NCBI GenBank assembly: GCA_017302015.1 | Contig: JAFLEE010000067.1 | Location: 1 to 30,875 of the forward strand | Source of the DNA: Spirochaetota bacterium | GTDB lineage: Bacteria; Spirochaetota; UBA12135; COTS27; JAFLEE01 | Direction: 5' to 3' | DNA: 30,875 nucleotides | In this document: positions 16,300 through 23,824 of the stretch, one piece after another | Position numbering within the stretch: the stretch's first letter is position 1 | Layout: every line of letters begins with the position of its first letter | Position numbers and translations under genes: made by a program | Notes under the pieces: model-generated | What the model saw: the letters and a program-made list of their open reading frames with translations, nothing else | Database searches by the model: none | Told to the model about the DNA's origin: nothing

Positions 16300-16612
16300 G
16301 GGTCATCCGAAAAGGCTCCCCGGGGGCCTGTGGCGGCCGGGGGCGGGTCGAGGAAGATATCTTGGGCCCCAGTGTACCCTGACCGGCTTCGCAATGCGAG
16401 GGCCCGGCGGGAAAATCGCGGCGCCATTTAATCGAGAGTTGGATTTACTGCGGGGGGTGTTTCACCGCGGAGTGTTTGGACGGGGTTCAAAAGAATCGCG
16501 CCATCCCGAACGATTGCGCGAATGGGAACCGCCTCCAAACTTTATCCGACCCCGCGCAACAAGAAAACGGCCAGGTGGCGCCTCCGTGGACAGACCATGA
16601 TCCAAAATAGAT
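16300..16612. other. Intergenic spacer, 313 bases
   Basis: Lies between the minus-strand SDR stop and the minus-strand start of the H1-like gene, so it should hold the latter's promoter. On the minus strand TACACT (about 16372-16377) could be a -10 box, but the -35 is poor. I see no convincing RNA gene or open frame with protein-like composition here. Confidence 0.4.
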
Positions 16613-17449
16613 TTATTTCCGGCGGTTCCCCGAAAGCGGACCCTTGACGTCGGGGCGCGGATACATCCGTTCCATGACACCGCCGAGAAGCTGGATCATA
16701 AGCTTTCGGGGCATGAGGCGTTCCATGAAAAAACCGCTGATCCGATTTCCCCAACCCGGGATGACGCTCGGTCGCTTGCCCAGGGCCGCCACGGAAGCGC
16801 GCACGACCGCCTCGGCGCTCTGGGCCCCCAGCATGCTGCGCGCGTTGGAGGCGCGCATCCCCGGGGTATCCACCGTGCCGGCGACGCAGGCGAGGGCGTC
16901 GACCCCGTGCTTGCGCCACTCGACCCAGAGGCCCTCGGCGAAGACCCGGTTCCATGCCTTCGTCGCCGCGTAATGGACCACGCGCGCCGTGCCCATCGAG
17001 GCGCTCAGCGACGCCATGAACACCATCCCCCCGCGTCCGCGCGCGAGCATGGGCGCCCCCAACCGGTGGGCGAGGGCCAGCGGGGCGCGCACGTTCACGT
17101 TCATGGCCGCGAGATGCTCTTCCATCCCCCGCTCGAGGAAGGGGTCCACGGGGATGGCGGCGGCGTTGCAGATGACGAGGCCGATCTCGAGGCCGCGCAC
17201 GCGCCGCGCTAGGACTTCGACCGAGTCCGCACGGGATAGATCGAGGGGAAGCACGATCGTCTTCACCCCGTAACGCTCCGCGAGTTCTCCGGAAAGGCGG
17301 CGAAGCGGCGCCGCCCGCCGCGCGAGGAGGACCACGTTCAGCCCGCGACGCGCGGCCTCCCGGGCCCACGCCTCACCGATGCCGGCGCTGGCCCCGGCGA
17401 CGAGGGCCCAGGGCCCGTAGCGATCCTTCCAAGAGAGGCCGGTGCCCAC
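16613..17449 (-). CDS. Short-chain dehydrogenase/reductase (tandem copy 1)
   Basis: 278 residues. Rossmann motif GASAGIG (19-25), the NAA motif at 95-97, a catalytic serine near 148-150 and YAATK (Tyr160, Lys164) complete a classical SDR catalytic set, so it reduces or oxidises a carbonyl/alcohol with NAD(P). The segment after the catalytic helix (AGTVDTPGMR) and the C-terminal LGKRPSVIPGWGN phrase are shared with the gene before it. The start is GTG 17449, 12 bases after that gene's TAG, with no alternative ATG that keeps the N-terminal GPWALVAGAS strand. It is the last gene of the mla operon. Length and pattern suggest a lipid or fatty-alcohol substrate class, but this is not shown. Confidence 0.9.
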   Translation of the reverse strand: MGTGLSWKDRYGPWALVAGASAGIGEAWAREAARRGLNVVLLARRAAPLRRLSGELAERYGVKTIVLPLDLSRADSVEVLARRVRGLEIGLVICNAAAIPVDPFLERGMEEHLAAMNVNVRAPLALAHRLGAPMLARGRGGMVFMASLSASMGTARVVHYAATKAWNRVFAEGLWVEWRKHGVDALACVAGTVDTPGMRASNARSMLGAQSAEAVVRASVAALGKRPSVIPGWGNRISGFFMERLMPRKLMIQLLGGVMERMYPRPDVKGPLSGNRRK

Positions 17450-17461
17450 GGGAAAAACGGT

Positions 17462-18325
17462 CTAACCGCAGCAGGAGGCGCCGCGTTTTCCGCGGGGGCC
17501 GTCCGCGTACATCTTCTTGAGGGCGCCGCCGATGATCCCGATGGCGAGGCGCCTCGGCAGCAGGCGCCGCATGGCGAAACCCGAGAGTTTATTTCCGAAG
17601 CCCGCGATGACGCTGGGGCGCTTACCGAGGGAGGCCATGCCTTCCCGGGCGACCCGGCGCGGTTCCATGGGCTTCATGTCGGCGGCGGGCCGGCTCTGGC
17701 GATAGGCGGGGGTGTCGACCGTGCCCGCGACGCAGGCGAGCACGTCGACCCCGTGGGGCCGCCATTCGTGCCAGAGCCCCTCGGCGAGGATGAGGTTCCA
17801 CGCCTTCGTGGCGGCGTAATGGGCCACCAGCGGAGAGCCCTGGCCGCAGGAGAGCGAGGACATGAGGATGATCCCGCCCCGCCCCTTCTTCTTCATGAGG
17901 CGCCCGAAATGCCAGACGAGGCCCAGCGGCGCGGCGCAATTGACGGCGAGTTCCCCCCGATGGGAGGCGAGGGGCTGGTCGAGGAATGGGCCGATGAGGG
18001 ATTTCGCGGCGTTATAGACCACGAGGCCGACGTCCAAGCCCAGAGCGGCGCTTAGGATCCGCTCATCGGCCCCGGGCTTCTCGAGGTCTTGGACGACCAC
18101 CTTGGTGGCGACCCCGTAGGTCGAGGCGATCTCAGCGGCGAGTTTACGGAGCAGAGGGCCGCGGCGGGCCACGAGCACCACATGGAAACCGCGCCGCGCC
18201 GCTTCCCGGGCCCAGGCTTCGCCCAGCCCCTGGGAGGCCCCCGCGATGACGGCCCAGGGACCGTACTTCTCGGGGAGTTTCACCTTACCCGCCCACCCGG
18301 GGCGAGCCATGGACGGGGGTCGCAT
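17462..18325 (-). CDS. Short-chain dehydrogenase/reductase (tandem copy 2)
   Basis: About 287 residues from ATG 18325, chosen because AAGGGGG stands just upstream; ATG 18349 and ATG 18310 are in-frame alternatives. The SDR set is complete: GASQGLG nucleotide loop, VYNAAKS (NAA-type motif), serine in LMSSLSCGQG, and HYAATKAW (Tyr/Lys). It shares long stretches with the following SDR, including KYGPWA near the start, GEAWAREAARRG in the first helix and LGKRPSVI near the end, so the two arose by tandem duplication. The C-terminus ends in Ser-Cys-Cys-Gly. Its start lies inside the 3' end of the TPR gene (overlap about 41 bases), which supports coupled translation with the upstream operon. Confidence 0.88.
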   Translation of the reverse strand: MRPPSMARPGWAGKVKLPEKYGPWAVIAGASQGLGEAWAREAARRGFHVVLVARRGPLLRKLAAEIASTYGVATKVVVQDLEKPGADERILSAALGLDVGLVVYNAAKSLIGPFLDQPLASHRGELAVNCAAPLGLVWHFGRLMKKKGRGGIILMSSLSCGQGSPLVAHYAATKAWNLILAEGLWHEWRPHGVDVLACVAGTVDTPAYRQSRPAADMKPMEPRRVAREGMASLGKRPSVIAGFGNKLSGFAMRRLLPRRLAIGIIGGALKKMYADGPRGKRGASCCG

Positions 18326-19328
18326 CGGCCCCCTTGCCGTCTTTTTCATCTTTGGCGCGCTCCCGCTCTTCGCGGTTGCGCTGGCGGTTGAGTTCGTTGG
18401 AGACGGCCTCTAGGGATTTCCCGTATTCTTCGAGGCGCGCCTTGCGGCCCGTGAGGGCCCCCAGGCGGAGGAGTTCGCGCAGGTCGGTCTGCTGGCGATC
18501 CCTGAGCCCCAGGGCGAGATTGGCCTCGTAGGCGCGTTGGCGCGCCAGGAAGGCGCGGTCCTTCTCTCCCATGGCCTCATAGATCACGGCGAGTCGCCCG
18601 AGGGTGCTGCCGATGCCCTTGCTGTCTTCCACCTGCTTCTCGACGTGCAGGGCGCTGAGCGCGTGGTCGAGGGCGGCCGGGTAGGCCTTGCGGCGGAAGG
18701 CGACCTCGCTTAGGTTCGCTTCGTTGACCGAAACGCCCTTCCATTGCTTCTTGCCGCGGTTGATCTTGGCGGCGTCGAGGAAACGCTTCTCGGCCTCATC
18801 CAGCAGGGCCGGATTCTCCTCGCGCAGGAGGGTGAGGCCGAGGGCGTTCATGGAGGCGGCGATGTTCTCGTCGTCCTTCAATTTCTCGTAGAGGCCCATC
18901 GCCTCGGTGAAGCGCTTCTTCGCCTCGGCGAATTGGCCCCGGTCGAGGGCGATGAGGCCGAGTTTCTGGCAGGAATCGGCGCGCCCCTTCGGCAGGGAAA
19001 GGAGGTCGCTGCGGGTGAAGGCCTCCTCGAAGAAGCCCATGGCCTTGGCGTCCTGGTGCAGGGCGAAATAGACGAGCCCCTTGTTCTGCAGCACGGCGAT
19101 GAGGCCGATCTGGTGGTCGACGAGGGCGTAGCTTTCCTCGGCCTTGGCGAACTGGTCGAGGGCCTCCTCGTACTGGGCGGCGTTATAGGCGGCGATGCCC
19201 TTGGCGTTCTTGCCATGGGCGTAGTTGAGGGTCTCGTTGACCACCTGCTTCGGGGGGACGGTATCGAGGGCGGGCGCGGCCCCGAGGGCCGCCGAGAGCG
19301 TGAGCAGGATGAGGATGCTTCGGCGCAT
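18285..19328 (-). CDS. Secreted TPR-repeat protein of the mla operon
   Basis: 347 residues. The signal peptide (MRRSILILLTLSAALGAAPA) predicts export to the periplasm. The body is built of tetratricopeptide-type helix pairs: phrases such as GIAAYNAAQYEEALDQFAKAE, CQKLGLIALDRGQFAEAKKRF and LGRLAVIYEAMGEKDRAFL repeat the small-large-Ala-aromatic spacing of TPRs (about 35-285). The C-terminus is a charged helix (EERERAKDEKDGK) and a short loop. TPRs bind proteins or peptides; with MlaD just upstream it may be a periplasmic partner of the MCE complex, in the place where enterobacteria have MlaC (inference). GGAG precedes the ATG. It is 9 bases from the mlaD stop. Confidence 0.82.
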   Translation of the reverse strand: MRRSILILLTLSAALGAAPALDTVPPKQVVNETLNYAHGKNAKGIAAYNAAQYEEALDQFAKAEESYALVDHQIGLIAVLQNKGLVYFALHQDAKAMGFFEEAFTRSDLLSLPKGRADSCQKLGLIALDRGQFAEAKKRFTEAMGLYEKLKDDENIAASMNALGLTLLREENPALLDEAEKRFLDAAKINRGKKQWKGVSVNEANLSEVAFRRKAYPAALDHALSALHVEKQVEDSKGIGSTLGRLAVIYEAMGEKDRAFLARQRAYEANLALGLRDRQQTDLRELLRLGALTGRKARLEEYGKSLEAVSNELNRQRNREERERAKDEKDGKGADATPVHGSPRVGG

Positions 19329-19337
19329 GGGGGCTCC

Positions 19338-20252
19338 TTATCGGTTGCTGGCGGCGGGGGCCGCGTTGGAGGAGCGGTAGCCGTCGACGCGCTCGTTGGC
19401 GTCGATGGTCGCCGAGACGGGGTTGCGCGTGTTGGCGCCGTTGAGCAGCGGCATCGTGGAGAGGTTGCGGGTGAGGACGGTGGTGTTCTTGAGGAGATCG
19501 TCGGTGGAGCGCAGGAGGCCCTGGAGTTTCCCGATCATCGCCTTATCCATCAGCAGGTCGGTCATCTGCATGTCGCCGCCCTTGATCGAGCCCAGCATCG
19601 AGGAGCTATCCTCGAGGAGTTTTCGGATGGAGACGAGCATGCGGCCGAACTCGGAGCGCGGGTCGATCTTCTGGTCGAGGAGATCGGTGATCACCGCCAT
19701 GAGCTTGCCGACGGGCTTCAGCACCGGCCCGTCCTCCTTGGTGAACACGTCGAGGAGGGCCATGAGCATATCGACGATGCGGTCGGGCGTGGACGGATTG
19801 ATGACCTTCCCGCCGACCTCCTTGAAGAGTTGGCGGCCCTCGGGGTCGTCGGAGGACCAGATCATGACCCCCGTGGGGTGCGGGCCCGCCGTCGGGCTGC
19901 CCTTGGAGATCACGATGCTCGCCCCGCCCATGATGCTCGGCTTGAGGTGGGCGATGGAGTCGGCCTTCACCCGGTTGGTGAACTCGGATTTGACCTTGAA
20001 GGTCACCTTCACCCGGTCGTCGGACTGGAACTCGAGGTCGGTGGTCTTGCCGATGGCGATGCCGTTGTAGATGATCTTCTGGCCCGTGGCGACGTCGTTG
20101 CCGTCCTTGTAGTAGCAGAAGTAGGTGCCGTAGGTCTGGAAGAGGCCGTGGCGGTTGCGGGCGATGTAGATCGTCGCCAGTAGCAGCACCACCACGGTCA
20201 GGACGACGAAGGTCCCCACCGTCTTCTCGAAGGGTTTGAATTGATAGGCCAT
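19338..20252 (-). CDS. mlaD: MCE/MlaD-family lipid-binding protein
   Basis: 304 residues. One N-terminal membrane segment (12-30), then an MCE domain (about 40-115) including DGNDVATGQKIIYNGIAIG (family pattern V...G..V...G...G.V), FQSDDRVKVTFKV, and SIMGGASIVI. The long remainder, about 180 residues, is mostly helical and may form the coiled barrel seen in needle-type MCE proteins; E. coli MlaD is much shorter (about 183 residues). It is anchored in the inner membrane and binds phospholipid for the permease MlaE and ATPase MlaF encoded just upstream. GGAG precedes the ATG, 15 bases after the mlaF stop. Confidence 0.87.
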   Translation of the reverse strand: MAYQFKPFEKTVGTFVVLTVVVLLLATIYIARNRHGLFQTYGTYFCYYKDGNDVATGQKIIYNGIAIGKTTDLEFQSDDRVKVTFKVKSEFTNRVKADSIAHLKPSIMGGASIVISKGSPTAGPHPTGVMIWSSDDPEGRQLFKEVGGKVINPSTPDRIVDMLMALLDVFTKEDGPVLKPVGKLMAVITDLLDQKIDPRSEFGRMLVSIRKLLEDSSSMLGSIKGGDMQMTDLLMDKAMIGKLQGLLRSTDDLLKNTTVLTRNLSTMPLLNGANTRNPVSATIDANERVDGYRSSNAAPAASNR

Positions 20253-20267
20253 GCTGACTCCGTGCCT

Positions 20268-20990
20268 CTAGATGATGTCTTCAAGGACTTTCCGCTTGCG
20301 ATCGCCCAGTTCTTCGGCGCTCCAATTATTGAGGAGGCGCCCCTTGTCCATGTACCAGATCCGCGTGGCGAACTCGTCGGCGAAATCCGCCTCATGGGCG
20401 ATGATGACGAAGGTCGTGCCCGTCTGGCGCAGCACCCGCACCTCCTCCTTCACCATCTCGACGCGCACGCGGTCGAGGCTGGCGATGGGCTCGTCCATGA
20501 AAAGGAGGGTCGGCTTGGTGATCACGGCCCGGGCCAGGGCCGCCATCTTCATCTCGCCCATGGAAAGCGCCGCGGGCCGGTTCATGCGGTCGTCGACCAG
20601 GTCGAAGGTCTCGAGGATCTTGTCGACCTGCTCGCGGATCTCGGCCTCGGTGCCCCGCTCGTTGTAGCGCAGCGGCAGCGCGATATTGTCGAAGATGGTG
20701 AGGTTCGAGATGAGGGCGTTATCCTGGAAGACGTAGCCGTTCTGGGCGTGGTTGGCCATGAGTTGGTGGTTGAAGGCCTTGCGCAGGCTGAGGCCCCGCA
20801 TGAGGACATCGCCGGAGGTGGGGTAATTGAGCCCCGCCATGATGCGCATGATCGTGCTCTTGCCGCAGCCGGATTTCCCGGCGATGAAGAGCACCTCGCC
20901 GGCGGGCACCGCCGCGTGCAGGTCGTGGAGGATGGTCGTCCCGCCGGCGCTGAAACCGACGTGCTGGCATTGGATGATTTCGTTGGCCAT
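20268..20990 (-). CDS. mlaF: MlaF-type ABC transporter ATPase
   Basis: 240 residues. Walker A is GKSGCGKST (38-46), Q-loop Gln 89, Walker B TLLFMDEP (161-168) and H-loop His 199 are intact. The ABC signature reads LSMGE (142-146) instead of LSGGQ, a departure that still keeps Ser and the second Gly. It would energise lipid movement through MlaE and MlaD. The start is ATG 20990, five bases after the mlaE stop; the longer frame upstream overlaps mlaE and is not used. Gene order E-F-D matches mla/Ttg2-type operons in Gram-negative bacteria. Confidence 0.9.
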   Translation of the reverse strand: MANEIIQCQHVGFSAGGTTILHDLHAAVPAGEVLFIAGKSGCGKSTIMRIMAGLNYPTSGDVLMRGLSLRKAFNHQLMANHAQNGYVFQDNALISNLTIFDNIALPLRYNERGTEAEIREQVDKILETFDLVDDRMNRPAALSMGEMKMAALARAVITKPTLLFMDEPIASLDRVRVEMVKEEVRVLRQTGTTFVIIAHEADFADEFATRIWYMDKGRLLNNWSAEELGDRKRKVLEDII

Positions 20991-20995
20991 GGGGT

Positions 20996-21793
20996 TCACA
21001 GGAGGAAGAGCACGGTGAGGATGCCGCCCACGACGACGACGTACTGGAGCGAGCCCACGACCCCGCGGATCCCCGAAACGGGCGCCCCGCCGGGGTACAT
21101 GAGCACCTTGAAGCCGTTGATGATGCAGATGAGGGAGATGCCGCACCCGAAGAAGACCGCCTTGACCACGATGCCGAGGACCTTGAAGAAATCCATCTCG
21201 GCGAAGAAGAGCGCGGCGGTCTTCCCGAACTCATTGGCGGGGTCCACGAACCAGGCCAGGCCCATCACCGTCACCACGGCGACGACGCAGAAGAAGACCA
21301 CGAGGCAGACGATGGAGACGACCATGCCCACGACCCGGGGCAAAACGATGTAATTGAGGGTATTGATGGCCATGCTCTCGAGGGCCAGCATCTCGTTGCG
21401 CACCACCATATTAGCGATCTCCGTGGCCATGGCGGTGCCGGAGCGGGCGATGACGATGATGGCGGTGATGAGGGGGCCGAGCACGTCCACCAGCGACATC
21501 ACCATGATGAAACCGGCATAGTCCTTGGCGGTCGGGGATAAGCCGACCGCGATCTGGAAAACGACGAGGCCGATGATGGCCCCGAACGCGAAGGCGATGA
21601 GGCCGATGATGCCCAAGGCCTGGACCCCGGTGAAATAGATCTGCTGGATGGCGATGTTATAGACGATCTTCTTTCCGCGGGTACGCTTGGAGAAGTGGGT
21701 GGCGATCGAGTAATAGAGGAGGCTGATGAGCCCCGTGTAGAAGCTGAAGACCCCGATGACGCGGCGGCCGATGGATCCGAGCAGTTCATTCAT
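20996..21793 (-). CDS. mlaE: MlaE-type ABC permease
   Basis: 265 residues with an N-terminal interfacial helix and about five to six hydrophobic segments. Family phrases are evident: QIYFTGVQAL (51-60), IARSGTAMATEIANMVVRNEMLALESMAIN (about 115-144, MlaE pattern A.RSG.A...E...M....E..AL), LPRVVG and the C-terminal GxxxG helix region. Together with MlaF and MlaD it moves lipids between membranes. It is the first gene of the minus-strand operon. No strong Shine-Dalgarno is seen before ATG 21793; a GC-rich hairpin at 21848-21882 lies in the leader. Confidence 0.9.
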   Translation of the reverse strand: MNELLGSIGRRVIGVFSFYTGLISLLYYSIATHFSKRTRGKKIVYNIAIQQIYFTGVQALGIIGLIAFAFGAIIGLVVFQIAVGLSPTAKDYAGFIMVMSLVDVLGPLITAIIVIARSGTAMATEIANMVVRNEMLALESMAINTLNYIVLPRVVGMVVSIVCLVVFFCVVAVVTVMGLAWFVDPANEFGKTAALFFAEMDFFKVLGIVVKAVFFGCGISLICIINGFKVLMYPGGAPVSGIRGVVGSLQYVVVVGGILTVLFLL

Positions 21794-21847
21794 GGGTTCG
21801 AGGAACGTGGTGGAAGGGATGCGGGAGGCGCGGCCGTCCGTCGGGTC

Positions 21848-21882
21848 GCTCTTCGGCGGATGCGCCGCGGCGCGCGAAGAGC
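21848..21882 (-). repeat. Inverted repeat between the HemW-like gene and mlaE
   Basis: GCTCTTCG (21848-21855) and CGAAGAGC (21875-21882) are perfect complements around a 19-base GC-rich loop. It could end the HemW-like transcript or form a leader structure before mlaE. No T-run follows on the minus strand. Confidence 0.45.
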
Positions 21883-21928
21883 CCGTTTAAGCGAGTTCTG
21901 GAAGGCGATTCCAACGAACGGGGGTCTC

Positions 21929-23083
21929 TCACGCAGGCTCCTCGACTATCATAAGGTCGGCGCAGACCGTATTATAGTATAGGGCCCCACGCTCGGAGAG
22001 CCTGAAATGGCCGTTTTCCTTGATAAAACAGGGGTTAAGGCGCCCCAAGGCTGGGGCGAATTTCACCTCGAAGGCCTCCCCGAATCGGCGCTCGTACTCC
22101 CCCAGGTCGAGTCCCTCGGTGGTGCGCAGCGACAGGAAAACAAACTCGTTGGCCAGTTCCCGCGTTCCTAGCCGCTCCGTTTCCTCCCGGGGCCATTTCC
22201 CCCCCTCCACCGCATCCCGCCAAAACCCGGGGTGGCGGGTGTTGAGGTAGCGGAAAGGATGCCCCTCCCCGTCCACCGCCTGACCCCAGGCGGCGGGCCC
22301 GATGCCCAGATAGGGTTTGCATTCCCAATAGGCGCGATTATGGCGGGACTCCCATCCTTCCCGGGCCCAATTGCTGAGTTCATAGCGATGGAAGCCGGCG
22401 GCCCCGAGCCCCGCCTCGAGGATTCCCCGCTGTTTCTCCCAGGCGGCGGGGTCGGGGGCCGGAAGGCGGCGGCGATAATTTTCGGAGGTGATCTCCAGGC
22501 CGTACCAGGAGAGGTGCTTCGGCCCATAGGCCAGGGCCCGCTCCAGATCGTCGCGCACCACGGACTCGCCCATGCCGGGGATATCGTAGAGCAGATCCAT
22601 CGAGACGTTCTCCACCAGCGCGCCGACCCGATTGAGAAAATCGGGATCGGGGATCTTGTCGCGGTGGAGGAGCGAGAGGCCCGCGGGGGAAAAAGTCTGG
22701 ACGCCGATGGAAAGCCGGTTGATGAGGCCGCTTTCCAGCGCGGCCCGGTCCGCCGGCCATGAAGGATTGGCCTCCACCGTGATTTCGGCCTCCCGGAGAT
22801 CGAAGCGCCGGTGGAGGTCCCGCAGCAAGGTGAGCAGGCTCCCGTCGGGGAGTTCCAGGGGGCTGCCGCCGCCGATGTAGACGGTCGAGAGCCGCGCCGG
22901 GAGTTCGGGCATCCACAGGTCGAGTTCGCGGCGCACCGCATCCGCGAACCGGCCCTCCTCCCCGAAATAGCGGCGGTAGGTGCGCAGGTCGGTCTTGTAA
23001 AAATTGCAGAAGGCGCACACCCCCCGGCAGAAGGGGGTTCCGAGATAGAGATGGGGCGGGGCTTCCCGGCGGGCTCCGGTCAC
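21929..23083 (-). CDS. HemW-like radical SAM protein (coproporphyrinogen oxidase-like)
   Basis: 384 residues from GTG 23083. The iron-sulfur triad CRGVCAFC (Cys19, 23, 26) is CX3CX2C, the radical SAM core, followed by the GGGSPLELP SAM-binding loop and the later ENVSMDLLYDIPGMGE, all HemN/HemW-like. HemW is a haem chaperone rather than an oxidase, and the C-terminal HemN_C-like region (about 300-380) suits either. The GTG overlaps the TGA of the preceding signal-peptidase-like gene as GTGA; an upstream ATG at 23164 would place 27 proline-rich residues in the other gene and is rejected. It is followed by the mla operon on the same strand, 135 bases away. Confidence 0.85.
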   Translation of the reverse strand: MTGARREAPPHLYLGTPFCRGVCAFCNFYKTDLRTYRRYFGEEGRFADAVRRELDLWMPELPARLSTVYIGGGSPLELPDGSLLTLLRDLHRRFDLREAEITVEANPSWPADRAALESGLINRLSIGVQTFSPAGLSLLHRDKIPDPDFLNRVGALVENVSMDLLYDIPGMGESVVRDDLERALAYGPKHLSWYGLEITSENYRRRLPAPDPAAWEKQRGILEAGLGAAGFHRYELSNWAREGWESRHNRAYWECKPYLGIGPAAWGQAVDGEGHPFRYLNTRHPGFWRDAVEGGKWPREETERLGTRELANEFVFLSLRTTEGLDLGEYERRFGEAFEVKFAPALGRLNPCFIKENGHFRLSERGALYYNTVCADLMIVEEPA

Positions 23084-23766
23084 TTTTTCGGGGGAATCCA
23101 AAGTCCGTGGAGTTTCCAGATGGGGGTGGGGCCGAGGCTGCGCGAGTCGTTCTCCGCCATCCAATTATCGTTCATGAGGAACACCGAATCGGCGGGGACG
23201 TAGAGTTCCTTCGTGTTGTCGCGTCCCGAGATGCGTTCGGGGAGGATCTGGGCCTCCCCATAGGCGATGAACCACTCGGGGACGAAGAGCCGGTTATCGA
23301 TGAAAATCTGCTTGTTGCGGATGATCACGCTTTCCCCGGGGAGCGCGACCACCCGGCGTACGATGAGGCGCGACCCCTCGGGCTTCCACATCCCGAAACT
23401 GAGCACTTCCACGGGTAGGCGCAGCAGGTTTCCGATGCGGGAGGAAGGGGAAGAGAGCGGCTGGACGACCGCGACGACCTGCCCACGCTTCACCTTTCCG
23501 CTCCCCCACCACCTTTTCGCCGGCGTATTCATCGAGAGGGGCGCGGGCCAGCCAAGGGCGGGCACGGAAAACCAGTGGCGTTCGCCGCGGCGCAGGGTGG
23601 GTTCCATCGTCGCGTCATCGACGCGCAGGCTGAACACGCCCACCCGCGCCAAGAGGATGAACGCCAGGGAGATCGAAGGGATCGCGATGAGGAGCCTCAC
23701 GCGCAGGCTCTTCGCCGCCTTCCCTCGATAGTATTGGGTGATCCGGTCCCTTGCCCAAGCTGCCAT
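23080..23766 (-). CDS. Signal peptidase I (S26)-like protein lacking the Ser/Lys dyad
   Basis: 228 residues. An N-terminal membrane segment (about 24-45) is followed by the S26 fold landmarks. Box B reads ATMEPTL (52-58), with Thr53 where the catalytic Ser of SMxPTL should be. Box D reads VRRVVALPGE (136-145), with Arg137 in place of the catalytic Lys of KRVVGLPGD. Box E reads NDNWMAENDSRSLG (199-212), changed from GDNRxxSxDSRxxG. The fold is recognisable, yet both catalytic residues are altered, so ordinary leader-peptidase activity is unlikely. The codons ACG and CGC are clean, so this is not a frame error. The ATG and a weak AGGA lie within a hairpin. It is translationally coupled to the HemW-like gene by a GTGA overlap. 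The housekeeping lepB presumably lies elsewhere. Confidence 0.8.
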   Translation of the reverse strand: MAAWARDRITQYYRGKAAKSLRVRLLIAIPSISLAFILLARVGVFSLRVDDATMEPTLRRGERHWFSVPALGWPAPLSMNTPAKRWWGSGKVKRGQVVAVVQPLSSPSSRIGNLLRLPVEVLSFGMWKPEGSRLIVRRVVALPGESVIIRNKQIFIDNRLFVPEWFIAYGEAQILPERISGRDNTKELYVPADSVFLMNDNWMAENDSRSLGPTPIWKLHGLWIPPKK

Positions 23767-23785
23767 AGGAGGGGATTTTCCTATG
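23764..23785 (-). promoter_or_regulatory. Hairpin covering the start of the signal-peptidase-like gene
   Basis: In the minus-strand transcript CATAGGA and TCCTATG are perfect 7-base complements around an 8-base loop. The second arm contains the AUG start and the first the weak AGGA ribosome site. Folding would hide both. Confidence 0.4.
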
Positions 23786-23824
23786 GAACGCGGTCAAGCC
23801 GGGGGAGCCGAGCCCCCGACCGGT

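Noticed and set aside
15052-16431. 459-codon plus-strand open frame
   Set aside because: Antisense to the H1-like gene; arises from its repetitive Lys/Ala/Pro and Arg/Gly codons.
18744-20183. 479-codon plus-strand open frame
   Set aside because: Antisense to the TPR and MlaD genes and a typical high-GC shadow.
23080-23766. A frame error explaining the missing Ser and Lys in the signal-peptidase-like gene
   Set aside because: The conserved boxes before and after both positions stay in one frame, and each change is a simple codon substitution (ACG and CGC).
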